The notes under the pieces are model-generated. The model saw nothing but the letters and a program-made list of their open reading frames with translations. It did not search any database and was not told the origin of the DNA. The translations under genes and the position numbers were made by a program. DNA of 64,000 bases from Gp6-AA40 sp035496255 (lineage in GTDB: Bacteria > Acidobacteriota > Vicinamibacteria > Vicinamibacterales > UBA2999). Positions 37,166 to 47,496 of this stretch are shown piece after piece; within the stretch, counting starts at the first letter, position 1, and the number at the start of each line of letters is the position of its first letter. The stretch covers positions 62,001 to 126,000 of the forward strand of contig DATJEU010000042.1 of assembly GCA_035496255.1 (NCBI GenBank), written 5' to 3'.

Positions 37166-39046
37166 ATGATCCGGATTGTCACCCGCTGGTGGTTACCGCT
37201 GGTCATGGTGTGCGTTCTCCTGCCGTCGCCGGCGGCGGCGCAGCTCGCGCTGCGACCCTCGCTCCAGACCACGTCGCTGCAGGCCACGTCGCAGACTGGC
37301 GTGATTGCGCAAGGCGAGCTCCACGGCGTCGTCCAGGACGATCGTGGGATTGCCCTCGCAGGGGCCGTGGTCTCGGCGCTCGGATCGACGACGGCCTTCG
37401 CGGTGTCGGACCGCGATGGCCAGTTCCTGTTCCGGAGCCTGCCCTACGGTCCATACCTCCTTCGCGCGCATCTCCAGGGCTATGTCCCAGCCCGGGCGCG
37501 TGTCGTTCAGGTCAACGGCAACAAGAACACTTGGACGCTTGCCCTGTCCCGCGCGGACGCGGAAGGTGCCCCCTCCGTGCTCGCAGCCGGTGTTGGCGGC
37601 AGCAGTGAGTCGACTCCGCCCGATAGCGCGACCGATGTACACGATCATGACGAGGTCGCATGGCGGCTCCGGCACCTGAAGCGCTCCGTCCTCAAGGACG
37701 AGATCGACGGCGTAGTCGCGAGTGACGAGTGGGCACGCGAAAATCCGCTGGCCGGCGTGGCCCGTTCCATCGGCGTCGCTGCCCGCGGCGGGGCAGGCCT
37801 TTTCAGCGACCTGCCGTTCTCCGGTCAGATCAACCTGCTGACGACGACGTCGTTCGATCGGCCGCAGGAGCTCTTCTCGATCAACGCAGGCGTCCCACAG
37901 GGCGTCGCATACGTCTCGCTGGTCGCCCCGATGTCGGATGGGGACTGGACCGTTCGCGGAACGTTGACCGAAGGGGACGTCTCGTCCTGGATCGTTGCCG
38001 GGTCGTACGCGCGCCGCGCGGGAGCGACGCACCGTTACGAAGCGGGACTCTCGTACAGCATGCAGCGCTATCTCGGCGGCAACAGCGAAGCGCTGACTGC
38101 CGTGCGCGATGGCGGGCGCAACGTCGGGTCGCTCTACGCCTACGATGACTGGTCGCTGGGACGACGCGTGCACGTCGGCTACGGCGGCAAGTACGCGAGT
38201 TACGACTATCTGACGACGAATCGGGGGCTGTTCAGCCCGCGCGTGAGCGTGTCGGTACAACCGATCGCGGGCGATTCACTTCGCGTCCGCACAGCCGTCT
38301 CGCACCGCGAAATCGCGCCCGGCGCCGAGGAGTTCATTCCGCCGACCGTCGGTCTGTGGCTGCCGCCGGAGCGGACGTTCTCCGCCGTCGGCCATTCCGC
38401 GTTTCTGCCGGAGCGGCTCGATCACTACGAAGTTGGCGTCGATCGCGAGTGGGCGCGACAGGTCATCATCGGGGTGCGCGCATTCCGCCAGGACATCAGC
38501 GATCAGATCGTGACGTTGTTCGGCCGGGCAACCGGTGTCGCCACCGACATGGGCCACTACGTCGTCGGGTCCGCAGGCGACGTGCAGGCCTTCGGTTGGG
38601 GCGCGACCGCGAGCCGCGACGTCGGCGATCGCCTCCGCGCATCCGTCGATTACATGGAAAGCAATACGCAGCGCACGAGCCTGTCGCCCTCGGAGCGGCG
38701 TCTGGGTCGTATCGCTCCGGCGGTGCTTCGTGGCGACGAGACCATTCGCAGCGTGACCGCGTCGGTGCAGAGCATCATCCCGGTGACATCGACTCGTCTA
38801 CTCGTCGTCTATCGCGTCAGCAATGCGTTTGCTGATGCGATCACGACGCGCGGCACCGCGTCGCGCTTCGACGTGCAGATGAACCAGTCGCTGCCGTTCC
38901 TCAATTTCACCAACTCGCAGTGGGAGTTGCTGGTCGCGGTGCGCAACATGTTCCGCGAAGATCTGTTCGACGGATCGGTGTACGACGAACTGCTCGTGGT
39001 CCGTCCGCCGAAGCGTGTGCTCGGCGGCGTGACCGTGCGTTTCTAA
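37166..39046 (+). CDS. TonB-dependent receptor-like outer-membrane protein, plug not recognised
   Basis: A 626-residue outer-membrane protein. The signal peptide (1-25) is followed by a carboxypeptidase-regulatory-like beta-sandwich (about 48-128, beginning GELHGVVQDDRGIALAGAVV and containing the FLFRSLPYGPYLLRAHLQGY hallmark). Such domains precede the plug in many Bacteroidota and Acidobacteria receptors. The rest is alternating-residue beta-barrel sequence ending in Phe, the usual BAM signal. A canonical plug domain between sandwich and barrel is not recognisable, and the length is short for a receptor (~700-1,000). It may be a reduced receptor or a scaffold protein. A strong terminator follows at 39065. 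Confidence 0.7.
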   Translation: MIRIVTRWWLPLVMVCVLLPSPAAAQLALRPSLQTTSLQATSQTGVIAQGELHGVVQDDRGIALAGAVVSALGSTTAFAVSDRDGQFLFRSLPYGPYLLRAHLQGYVPARARVVQVNGNKNTWTLALSRADAEGAPSVLAAGVGGSSESTPPDSATDVHDHDEVAWRLRHLKRSVLKDEIDGVVASDEWARENPLAGVARSIGVAARGGAGLFSDLPFSGQINLLTTTSFDRPQELFSINAGVPQGVAYVSLVAPMSDGDWTVRGTLTEGDVSSWIVAGSYARRAGATHRYEAGLSYSMQRYLGGNSEALTAVRDGGRNVGSLYAYDDWSLGRRVHVGYGGKYASYDYLTTNRGLFSPRVSVSVQPIAGDSLRVRTAVSHREIAPGAEEFIPPTVGLWLPPERTFSAVGHSAFLPERLDHYEVGVDREWARQVIIGVRAFRQDISDQIVTLFGRATGVATDMGHYVVGSAGDVQAFGWGATASRDVGDRLRASVDYMESNTQRTSLSPSERRLGRIAPAVLRGDETIRSVTASVQSIIPVTSTRLLVVYRVSNAFADAITTRGTASRFDVQMNQSLPFLNFTNSQWELLVAVRNMFREDLFDGSVYDELLVVRPPKRVLGGVTVRF

Positions 39047-39064
39047 CGTCCGCCGGTGAGAACC

Positions 39065-39091
39065 ATGGGGCGCGCGAGCGCCCCATTTTTT
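39065..39091 (+). terminator. Intrinsic terminator after the receptor-like gene
   Basis: Perfect 9-bp stem ATGGGGCGC/GCGCCCCAT (39065-39073 with 39078-39086) with a GCGA loop and six T residues at 39086-39091. It is a textbook factor-independent terminator, 18 bp after the stop codon, so the kinase operon that follows is a separate unit. Confidence 0.9.
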
Positions 39092-39119
39092 GGCTTTGTT
39101 TTTCGCTCCATTCGTTTGA

Positions 39120-42035
39120 ATGCGATCTCCTGACGGTTGGATCCGCTCCGCGCGCCTGTCGGCATGGCGCGGGATTACGCGGCCGGCGCTGCCGGTTGTC
39201 GTCGTCTCGGCGCTGCTGTGCCTGGGTGCGGCGAACGTCGCCGCGCGCGTGCAGTTCCACGAGGTCGAGGATGGCGTGCTCTGGGTGGAGAGTCCGGAAG
39301 GCATCACCGCTCGGGACATCGCACCGGGAACGGCGGCGGCGGCCGGTGGATTGAAGCGCGGCGACCTTCTCGTCGCGATCGACGATCAGCCGGTGCAGCA
39401 GGTGTCGGACGTCCTCGACGCGCTGCATCGAGCCGACGCGGGCACCGAACTGCGGTATACGGTGCTGCGTCTCGGCACGCGTGAAGTGTTCGACATGCGC
39501 GTCATGCCGATTCCCAACGGACCGGGAGCGCTCTACTTCGTCCTGGCTGCCGTCGGGATCTTCACGCTGCTCGTTGGCGGCGCCGTACGGCTGCGGCGTC
39601 CGCGCGATCCGGCGACGCTCCATTTCTTCTGGCTCGCCGTCGCGTTTTTCGGTGTCTTCACGTTCTCCTTCAGCGGCCGGCTCGATCGCCTCGACTGGGT
39701 GTTCTTCTGGGCCGACGAGATCTCCCGGCTGGCGCTGCCGCCGATGTTCCTGCACTTTACGCTGGTCTTCCCGGAGCGGCCGCGGCGATGGACTGGCGGT
39801 GTCGCGGGGCGGACCTTCGCGGCGGCGATCTACCTGCCGGCCGTCGTCCTCGGGATCGCGCGTGTCGTCGCGATCATGCGTGGCGACGCCGACGGCGAGT
39901 TCTTCGCCCGTCTGACGGAGACCCTTGATCGGTTCGAGATGTTCTATCTGGCGATCTGCCTGATTGGCGGGTTGACGGGTCTTACGCGGGCGGTCTCGCA
40001 GGTACGTTCGATCACCGGCCGCCGGCAGTTGCGCTGGATTGTGTGGGGCACCGCGCTCGGTGCCGGTCCGTTTGCACTCGGCTACGCGCTGCCGTACGCC
40101 ATCGGCGTTTCACCGACGTTGCCGATGGAGCTCTCGGCGATTCCGCTCAGCCTGATTCCGCTGGCTTACGCTTCGGCAATCGTCCGTTACCGCCTCATGG
40201 ACATCGAGGTGATCGTCAAGCGCGCGCTCGTCTATGCGGCGGCGCTGTCGGCGATCGTCGTCCTGTACGCAGTGCTGCTGCAGGTGGTCGAGCGCACGTT
40301 CGTCAGCGGTGCGGAGAACCGGTGGTTTCTCGCTCTGCTCGCGACATTGGTCGCCGTCCTGCTCGCGCCTCCGGTCAAGGATTTTGTGCAGAACGCGCTC
40401 GATCGCGCGTTCTACCGTGATCGCTACGACTACCGCCGTGCCCTGGTCGGCTTCGCCCGCGATCTGAACAGCGATCTCGATCTGCATCGCCTGGCCGAGC
40501 GCCTCGTCTCGCGCGTGATGGAAACGCTGTTGATCGATCGCATGGCGCTGATGCTCGAAGACGAGGTCACGCCGCATTTCGGCTCCGTTCGCAGCTCCGG
40601 GTTCGGCGACGCGCATCCACCTGCGCTGCCGAAGCGATCGGGCGTCGGCGCCAGGCTGGCCGCCGGTCATGTCGTCGCGCTCGATGACCCGATGGCCGTG
40701 AGCCGGTTCGCCGTCGAAGAGATCGAGTTCTGGCGCGACTCGGGCCTCTACTATTTCGTGCCGTGCGTCTCGAAGGAAGGCACGATCGCGCTGCTGGCGC
40801 TTGGACGCAAAGACACCGGCGAGCCGCTGAACAGCGAGGACATGGGACTGCTCTCGGCCGTCGCCGGACAGATTGCCACGGCGCTCGAGAACGCGCGGCT
40901 GTACCGGCAGTTGCACGTCAAGGCGATGGAGCTCGATCGCCTGCGTGCCTTCAACGAAAACATTCTCGAGTCGCTCGACGACGGCCTGCTGGTGCTCGAT
41001 CTCGACGATCGCATCGTCCGCTGGAACAAGGCGCTCGAGCAGATCTACGGGGTGACCGCCGAAGCGGCGTCAGGGCAGCGGTTCGATCAAATCTTTGACG
41101 CGATGTTCGTGGAGGCCATCCGTACGGCTCGTCGCGACACACCCTCGGGCGCCACGCTGTCGCGGATGCCGCTCAGCGGCCGCGCCGCTCGCGATGGCCA
41201 CGAACTGACCGTCAATGCGGCGGTCGTGCCGTTGCGCGCCGTCGACAGCACCGGACCGACCACGGTTGGCACGATCGTCATCCTCGAGGACGTCACGGCG
41301 CGCGTGCAGCTCGAGGAACAGTTGCAGATTTCGGAGAAGATGGCGTCGATTGGTCTGCTTGCCGCCGGCGTCGCGCACGAGGTGAATACGCCGCTGACGG
41401 GCATCTCGAGTTTTACGCAGATGCTGCTCGAAGGCGCCGATCCCGAGGACCCGAAGACCAGGCTGCTCGAGAAAATCGAGCGCCAGACCTTCCGTGCGGC
41501 GAAGATCGTCAACGGGCTGCTCAATCTCTCGCGTCCGGCCCATGCCGCCACGTCCGAGCGCGCGCCCGTCGATCTGAATAACGTCGTCGGCGAAGTGCTC
41601 GCGCTGCTGGAGCATCAGTTCTCGCAGCACAACATCAAGGTGCGGCGCGAACTGAGTGACGACGCGCTGCTGGTCCTGGGGATGGAGCACAAGCTGCAGC
41701 AGGTGTTCCTGAACCTGTTCCTGAACGCGCGCGATGCGATGCCGAAGGGAGGCTGGCTGTCGATCGCCACGCGCGTCGAGGACGGCCGCGTGCTGGCGGA
41801 AGTCTCCGACACGGGATCCGGCATTCCCAACGAGTACCTCTCACGCATCTACGACCCGTTCTTCACGACCAAGACCCTTGGCCAGGGCACCGGCCTCGGG
41901 TTGTCGATCACGTACGGCATCGTGCGGGAGCACAACGGCGCCATCGACTGCGACAGCAGCGTGGGGCAGGGCACCCGGTTCCTTCTCTCGTTTCCACCGG
42001 TGCGGGCTGAACGCGCGGCAGCGGCAGTGCACTAG
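39120..42035 (+). CDS. Membrane sensor histidine kinase with PDZ, GAF and PAS domains
   Basis: A 971-residue sensor. After a first membrane helix (about 20-40) comes a periplasmic PDZ domain (about 42-130, with GLKRGDLLVAIDDQPV). Then come about seven membrane segments (about 132-400), a GAF domain (about 440-600), a short coiled coil and a PAS domain (about 610-735, beginning NILESLDDGLLVLDLDDRI). The HisKA region follows with phospho-acceptor His753 in GVAHEVNTPLTGIS, and then an HATPase domain with LFLNARDAM (N box), VSDTGSGIPNEYLS (G1) and TKTLGQGTGLGLS (G2). The PDZ domain suggests sensing of misfolded or proteolysed envelope proteins; that is inferred. Its response regulator begins 18 bp later. 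Confidence 0.95.
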   Translation: MRSPDGWIRSARLSAWRGITRPALPVVVVSALLCLGAANVAARVQFHEVEDGVLWVESPEGITARDIAPGTAAAAGGLKRGDLLVAIDDQPVQQVSDVLDALHRADAGTELRYTVLRLGTREVFDMRVMPIPNGPGALYFVLAAVGIFTLLVGGAVRLRRPRDPATLHFFWLAVAFFGVFTFSFSGRLDRLDWVFFWADEISRLALPPMFLHFTLVFPERPRRWTGGVAGRTFAAAIYLPAVVLGIARVVAIMRGDADGEFFARLTETLDRFEMFYLAICLIGGLTGLTRAVSQVRSITGRRQLRWIVWGTALGAGPFALGYALPYAIGVSPTLPMELSAIPLSLIPLAYASAIVRYRLMDIEVIVKRALVYAAALSAIVVLYAVLLQVVERTFVSGAENRWFLALLATLVAVLLAPPVKDFVQNALDRAFYRDRYDYRRALVGFARDLNSDLDLHRLAERLVSRVMETLLIDRMALMLEDEVTPHFGSVRSSGFGDAHPPALPKRSGVGARLAAGHVVALDDPMAVSRFAVEEIEFWRDSGLYYFVPCVSKEGTIALLALGRKDTGEPLNSEDMGLLSAVAGQIATALENARLYRQLHVKAMELDRLRAFNENILESLDDGLLVLDLDDRIVRWNKALEQIYGVTAEAASGQRFDQIFDAMFVEAIRTARRDTPSGATLSRMPLSGRAARDGHELTVNAAVVPLRAVDSTGPTTVGTIVILEDVTARVQLEEQLQISEKMASIGLLAAGVAHEVNTPLTGISSFTQMLLEGADPEDPKTRLLEKIERQTFRAAKIVNGLLNLSRPAHAATSERAPVDLNNVVGEVLALLEHQFSQHNIKVRRELSDDALLVLGMEHKLQQVFLNLFLNARDAMPKGGWLSIATRVEDGRVLAEVSDTGSGIPNEYLSRIYDPFFTTKTLGQGTGLGLSITYGIVREHNGAIDCDSSVGQGTRFLLSFPPVRAERAAAAVH

Positions 42036-42053
42036 GCAGGCAGGTCCTTGGCA

Positions 42054-43517
<1,464 letters not shown>

Positions 43518-43524
43518 TCACAAG

Positions 43525-43612
43525 GCAGAATTCAGCATTCAGACACGAGCCGCCGGGTGACAGCGGATCCGCGCCGCTGTCTGGACCCTGAATGTTGCAT
43601 TCTGAATTCTGC
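43525..43612. repeat. Compound inverted repeat between convergent genes
   Basis: Arms GCAGAATTCAG (43525-43535) and CTGAATTCTGC (43602-43612) are perfect complements, and CATTCAG (43536-43542) pairs with CTGAATG (43588-43594). An inner stem GACAGCGG/CCGCTGTC lies at 43559-43566 with 43574-43581. The right side carries an extra TTGCATT copy of the same word, showing internal duplication. It fills the gap between the regulator stop and the convergent glycosyltransferase stop and would give a long hairpin to both transcripts. Confidence 0.75.
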
Positions 43613-43627
43613 ATGTGTGAATGTCGA

Positions 43628-44905
43628 TCACGACGATCTCGGTCTCACTCGTCCGATCAACCGGTCAAACCGCCCGAGCACGCTGTCCCACCGATAATTC
43701 TGCTGGACGTAGCGCCGGCCGTTTTCGCCGAGGGCTTCCCGCAGCCGTGAGTTCCTCATGATCGCGCGGAGCGCCTCGGAAAATTCCTCGCGGTCCGCGT
43801 AATACAGACCACCATTCGCGCGGCGACAGTGTTCGACGGCGGTTTCGTTCGCGGCGCTCGCCAGCACCGGCGTCCCAACGGCCATGCTCTCGAGCAGCGG
43901 CTGGGCGATGAGGTCGTTCGTTGCCGGCGCGATGACCACGTCGGCCGCCTCGTAAGCGACCATCCGTTCGCGATCGGGCAGCACCCCCGCCAGGCGCACC
44001 GACGCCTCGTCGGGCAGCTTCATCATCTTGACGCCCATCAGCACGAGCGGGACGTCGGGGTCGGATTCGGCGTAGCCGTGGAAATACTCCAGCATCTCCT
44101 CGCAGCCGTTGTCGAAGCCGATGCGGCCGCCGTAGAGCGCGAAGCTGCCGTAGAGGCGATGGCGCCGGCGGAACGGAACGCCGCGCGACTCCAGGTACGA
44201 CTCCGCGACCGGTTCACCGCCGTCCGACGCGATCTCATCGTCCTGGACGAGTTCATCGGCAGGATCCTGCTGATGCCGCGGGTAGGTCTGCCGCGGCGGT
44301 GGATCGATGCCGATGCCGACGACTTCGTCCGCTTGTGGGGTTGCGCGAACATATTGACGCGCGAACCGTCGCTCCGCCGTCGAGAGATAGCCGACCGCGC
44401 GTACTGACGCAATCAGCTCCCGCCAGAGGTCGAAGCGCAGTCCCGGTTGCAGGTGCAGATACGGGAACAGCACGCTGCGATCCGGAGCAATCGAGAGCCC
44501 GTGGACGGTCGTGGCGTGCGTGAGCGAGAAGAACACGATCGCGTCGTATGAGCGCTGATGCCGCGACAGATGGTCGATCAGGCCGGGCGTCCACGGACCG
44601 AGGCGACGCACCCACTCGAGTTCGTCGGCTCTCGTGTGCGGACTGGTCATGAGACGTTCCGAGAACTGCCGGAAGGCCTGCCGGTCGTGTGCCTGGCTGA
44701 CGCCGAAGCGGCGAACGAGGACGCCACGCACGCGGTCGGCGCCTTCCGTGTACTCGTTCTTCCAGGTTCGCGCGCTGCCGGCGCAGGTCGTCAACACTTC
44801 GACATCGTGCCGCTCACTCACCTGCTGCGCGATCAGACGGCAGGCATGTTCAGGGCCGGAGGCGATCTCGGCACCGTATCGGGGCGTGACGAAGGCGAAT
44901 CTCAC
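43628..44905 (-). CDS. GT4-family glycosyltransferase, first of a tandem pair
   Basis: A 425-residue GT-B fold enzyme of the GT4 (glycogen-synthase-like) class, expected to use a nucleotide-sugar donor in the cytosol. The N-terminal half begins RFAFVTPRYGAEIASGPEHACR. The C-terminal half has the E-x(7)-E-like donor region in PATNDLIAQPLLESMAVGTPVLA and GGLYYADREEF. An alanine/proline/aspartate-rich insertion (about 190-240) splits the two halves. Its start overlaps the upstream paralogue by 4 bp (ATGA). The two proteins are alike at both ends (RYGAEI and GLYYA motifs), so they probably arose by duplication and act in the same sugar-transfer chain. Confidence 0.88.
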   Translation of the reverse strand: MRFAFVTPRYGAEIASGPEHACRLIAQQVSERHDVEVLTTCAGSARTWKNEYTEGADRVRGVLVRRFGVSQAHDRQAFRQFSERLMTSPHTRADELEWVRRLGPWTPGLIDHLSRHQRSYDAIVFFSLTHATTVHGLSIAPDRSVLFPYLHLQPGLRFDLWRELIASVRAVGYLSTAERRFARQYVRATPQADEVVGIGIDPPPRQTYPRHQQDPADELVQDDEIASDGGEPVAESYLESRGVPFRRRHRLYGSFALYGGRIGFDNGCEEMLEYFHGYAESDPDVPLVLMGVKMMKLPDEASVRLAGVLPDRERMVAYEAADVVIAPATNDLIAQPLLESMAVGTPVLASAANETAVEHCRRANGGLYYADREEFSEALRAIMRNSRLREALGENGRRYVQQNYRWDSVLGRFDRLIGRVRPRSS

Positions 44906-46203
44906 GTGGGCAATCCGTTATCGGTGAGCACCGGTCCCGACGGCACTGTCGTCAGCACATCCGCCGCGGGCGGCAGGGTACGTGCCCGCCGGGCGAAGAA
45001 ACCGGGCAGGGCCTCCATAGTACGTCGTGGCGGCTCCGACCGGAGCCGGTCGAACATGTCGAGGTACTTCTGCTCGATCACCGGCCACGCATAGTTCGCG
45101 GCGTAGTAGGCGCGACCGTTGTCTCCCATCGTACCCGCGAGCGCGCGGTTATCGAGCAGTACGTCCACCGCAGCGCGGAATTCAGCAGCGTTGGCGTAAT
45201 ACAGGCCGGCGTTGCTGCGGCGGCTCTGACCGACCAGCACATCGCACCGCGCGTTCGCCAGGACCGGCCGTCCGAGCGCCCAGGCTTCGAGCGCGACCAT
45301 CGAGAGACTCTCGAAGTAGGAGGGCATGACCAGCGCCTCCGCGCCGGCGATGGTATCGAACTTGTCCGTGTCGCTGACGAAGCCCAGATGATGCACTCGC
45401 GGATGATCCGGAATCTTCATCACGGGCGCTCCAATCAGGACCAGGTCGAGCGTCCGCCCGGATCGATCGACGTAGTTCAGAAAATACTCGAACAGCTCGG
45501 CGCAGCCTTTGTTCGCGTCGATTCGTCCCACGTACACCAGATACGGCCGGTCGAACCCGAACGTCTGGCGGGCGCGCTCGCCGCTGGCGGTGGCGGGAAC
45601 CTCTGAGCCGATCCCGACGACGACGCCCGGGACGTCTTCGTTGTGGGTGAGCCGGCCGATCATCGCCCGTTCTTCGAACGAGTTGTACATGACGGCGCGG
45701 ACCCCGCGGAAGATCGGACCGAACAGTGAGAGCGCGATCGCGGCTTCACGCTCGGCCGTCGGCACGAGGATCGCTTTGTGCGGCAGTCCGCGGGCGCCGT
45801 GGTACGCATGGTAGTACCGCGCGCTGAACAGGATGACGAAGTCGAATTCGTCGCCGCTGCGCGCAAGGCGTGTCACCAGCGACGGGCAGGCAGGTCCCTC
45901 ACTTTCGAGCCACGCGAGTTCCTCGTGAAGCGAATGTGTGGTGGTGAAGACCCGGCTCGAGCGCCGGCCGAAGTCGCGCGTGTCGCGCTCGTGACTCACC
46001 GCGAAGCGCTCGACCGGAATGCCGTGAACGGCGTCGGGTCCGGCGGGAAACTCATTGCGCCAACTGACGTAGTCGCGCGCGCACGTCGTCAGCACCAGCA
46101 CGTCGGCATGCGCGGCAAGATGCTCGGCGATGTACCGCGCATGGAGTTCGGCGCCGCCGTTGATCTCCGCGCCGTACCGCTGGACGACGACCGCAAGCTT
46201 CAT
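44902..46203 (-). CDS. GT4-family glycosyltransferase, second of a tandem pair
   Basis: A 433-residue GT4-type enzyme starting at ATG 46203 (MKLAVVVQRYGAEINGGAE). A longer frame to 46263 runs into the inverted repeat and is not coding. Core features are RPYLVYVGRIDANKGCAELF at the start of the C-terminal domain, EALVMPSYFESLSMVALEAWALGRPVLANA with the donor-binding acid pattern, and NAGLYYANAAEF. Neighbours (a paralogue, a coiled-coil protein and a UbiA-type phosphoribosyltransferase) point to envelope glycan assembly. The substrate is unknown. Confidence 0.9.
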   Translation of the reverse strand: MKLAVVVQRYGAEINGGAELHARYIAEHLAAHADVLVLTTCARDYVSWRNEFPAGPDAVHGIPVERFAVSHERDTRDFGRRSSRVFTTTHSLHEELAWLESEGPACPSLVTRLARSGDEFDFVILFSARYYHAYHGARGLPHKAILVPTAEREAAIALSLFGPIFRGVRAVMYNSFEERAMIGRLTHNEDVPGVVVGIGSEVPATASGERARQTFGFDRPYLVYVGRIDANKGCAELFEYFLNYVDRSGRTLDLVLIGAPVMKIPDHPRVHHLGFVSDTDKFDTIAGAEALVMPSYFESLSMVALEAWALGRPVLANARCDVLVGQSRRSNAGLYYANAAEFRAAVDVLLDNRALAGTMGDNGRAYYAANYAWPVIEQKYLDMFDRLRSEPPRRTMEALPGFFARRARTLPPAADVLTTVPSGPVLTDNGLPT

Positions 46204-46212
46204 CGGTGATTG

Positions 46213-46270
46213 GTGATTCGTGGTTCTTGATTCATGGCGGCCGGCTCCGGAATCAAGAATCACGAATCAC
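46213..46270. repeat. Inverted repeat upstream of the second glycosyltransferase
   Basis: Left arm 46213-46233 and right arm 46250-46270 pair over 21 bases with one mismatch, and both are built of GATTC/GAATC words. The left flank GGTGATTGG and right flank CGATTCACG extend the similarity. The 16-base loop is GC-rich. It lies between the coiled-coil gene stop (46286) and the glycosyltransferase start (46203), and forms the false N-terminal extension of the longer reading. Confidence 0.75.
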
Positions 46271-46285
46271 GATTCACGACGCCTT

Positions 46286-47467
46286 CTACCGATCCTCGGG
46301 TCCCGGGTCGGCACGGTCGACCGGATTGTCGGGGCGAGGCTCGTCGGGCGGAGGCGACGGCACGACGTGTGGTTCCTGCGGCACTTCCGCGGGCGCTGCT
46401 GCGATTGGCATCGGTTCATGCGTCGGCGGTACCGGTGCAGGCGCCGGATCGGTGGCCGGTGGGACCGGTTCGGCGACCGGGCCTGTTTCGAGCGTGTCGG
46501 CGATGGCCGATGTGGCCACGTCCTCTTCGTCGAGCTCACCGGCGTCGCCGTTATCGACGTCGTCCAACTCGCCAGCGGCTGTCGCTTCGAGCGGGCCGTT
46601 CGCTTCGGAGACACCGCCGCTCCCGCGCCGGCCCCGTCGCCGCCGCCGGCGGCGGCGTGCGCCCTCGGTGGCCTGTTCCCCGCCCGCGCTTGCCGCTGGT
46701 GTTTCGGCCGGCGTGATCGCCGGTGACGCTTCCGCCGGCCGTGGTTGTGACGCCCGTGCGTTTGCCGGCGGAATGGTTTCGAGGCCGCGGACACGCCGCT
46801 CGTTGAAGTCTACCTTTGCGCTGAGTGACTCGATCCTGGCGTTGAGTGCCTGCATCTCCACGCTGATGCGCGCGGTTTCGGTCACCACGCGCTGCACCAG
46901 TTCGTAGTGCAGGGCATTCCATTCCGCCTGGCGTCGATCGCGCTCCGCGTCGCGCGCGATCAAGGCCTTGTTGATGCGCGCCTGTGTATGGAGGGCGGCG
47001 ACGAGCGGCGTCGGGTTGAAGAACAGCTTCAGGATCGGATTGAGCAGCTTGCGCAAGAATCGGAGCAGGCCACGATGCGTTTCGTAGAGCGTCGTCTCTT
47101 CGAAGGTGTAGCTGTCGAGTGACGGCGCCTCCGGGACCTCCGGTGTGGCACCGGCCGACTTGCGCAGTTGCTCGAGCAACTGCGGCTTGACGTTACGCGG
47201 CTCGAGGATCGCTTCCAGCCGCCGGGCGGCAAGCTCCTGGATCTGCGGATTGGTGAGCTCGATGCCGTGACGCTGCGCGATCCGCGACCGGATGTCGCGC
47301 ATGATCTGTTCGACGTCGACGGCGCTGTTGTCGCGGGCCGTCTCGCGGCCGCTGTGCTCGGGCGCGGCCGTCTGCGGCGAGCGCCGATCGATGCCGCGCC
47401 GGTCCGGACCGCGCCGGCCACGATGAAAGTGCTGGCGCCGGCCGTGTTGAGGATTGTGATCAGCCAT
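46286..47467 (-). CDS. Coiled-coil protein with low-complexity ends, in the glycan cluster
   Basis: A 393-residue protein. An Arg/His/Gly-rich head (1-45) precedes a helical region (about 50-235) containing the block LLRFLRKLLNPILKLFFNPTPLVAALHTQARIN. This is a membrane-surface-like amphipathic hairpin often seen in glycosyltransferase operons of related bacteria. A heptad-rich coiled coil follows to about 235. The tail is a poly-Arg patch (RRRRRRRRGRRGS) followed by a long Ala/Pro/Glu linker. No catalytic motif is present. It could tether or scaffold the adjacent glycosyltransferases at the membrane. That role is inferred from position and the amphipathic segment only. Confidence 0.6.
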   Translation of the reverse strand: MADHNPQHGRRQHFHRGRRGPDRRGIDRRSPQTAAPEHSGRETARDNSAVDVEQIMRDIRSRIAQRHGIELTNPQIQELAARRLEAILEPRNVKPQLLEQLRKSAGATPEVPEAPSLDSYTFEETTLYETHRGLLRFLRKLLNPILKLFFNPTPLVAALHTQARINKALIARDAERDRRQAEWNALHYELVQRVVTETARISVEMQALNARIESLSAKVDFNERRVRGLETIPPANARASQPRPAEASPAITPAETPAASAGGEQATEGARRRRRRRRGRRGSGGVSEANGPLEATAAGELDDVDNGDAGELDEEDVATSAIADTLETGPVAEPVPPATDPAPAPVPPTHEPMPIAAAPAEVPQEPHVVPSPPPDEPRPDNPVDRADPGPEDR

Positions 47468-47496
47468 TCACGTGAACATGTCGCGCGGACACCAAA

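Noticed and set aside
46204..46263. 20-residue extension of the second glycosyltransferase
   Set aside because: It is translated from the inverted repeat and is not similar to glycosyltransferases; ATG 46203 gives the family start.
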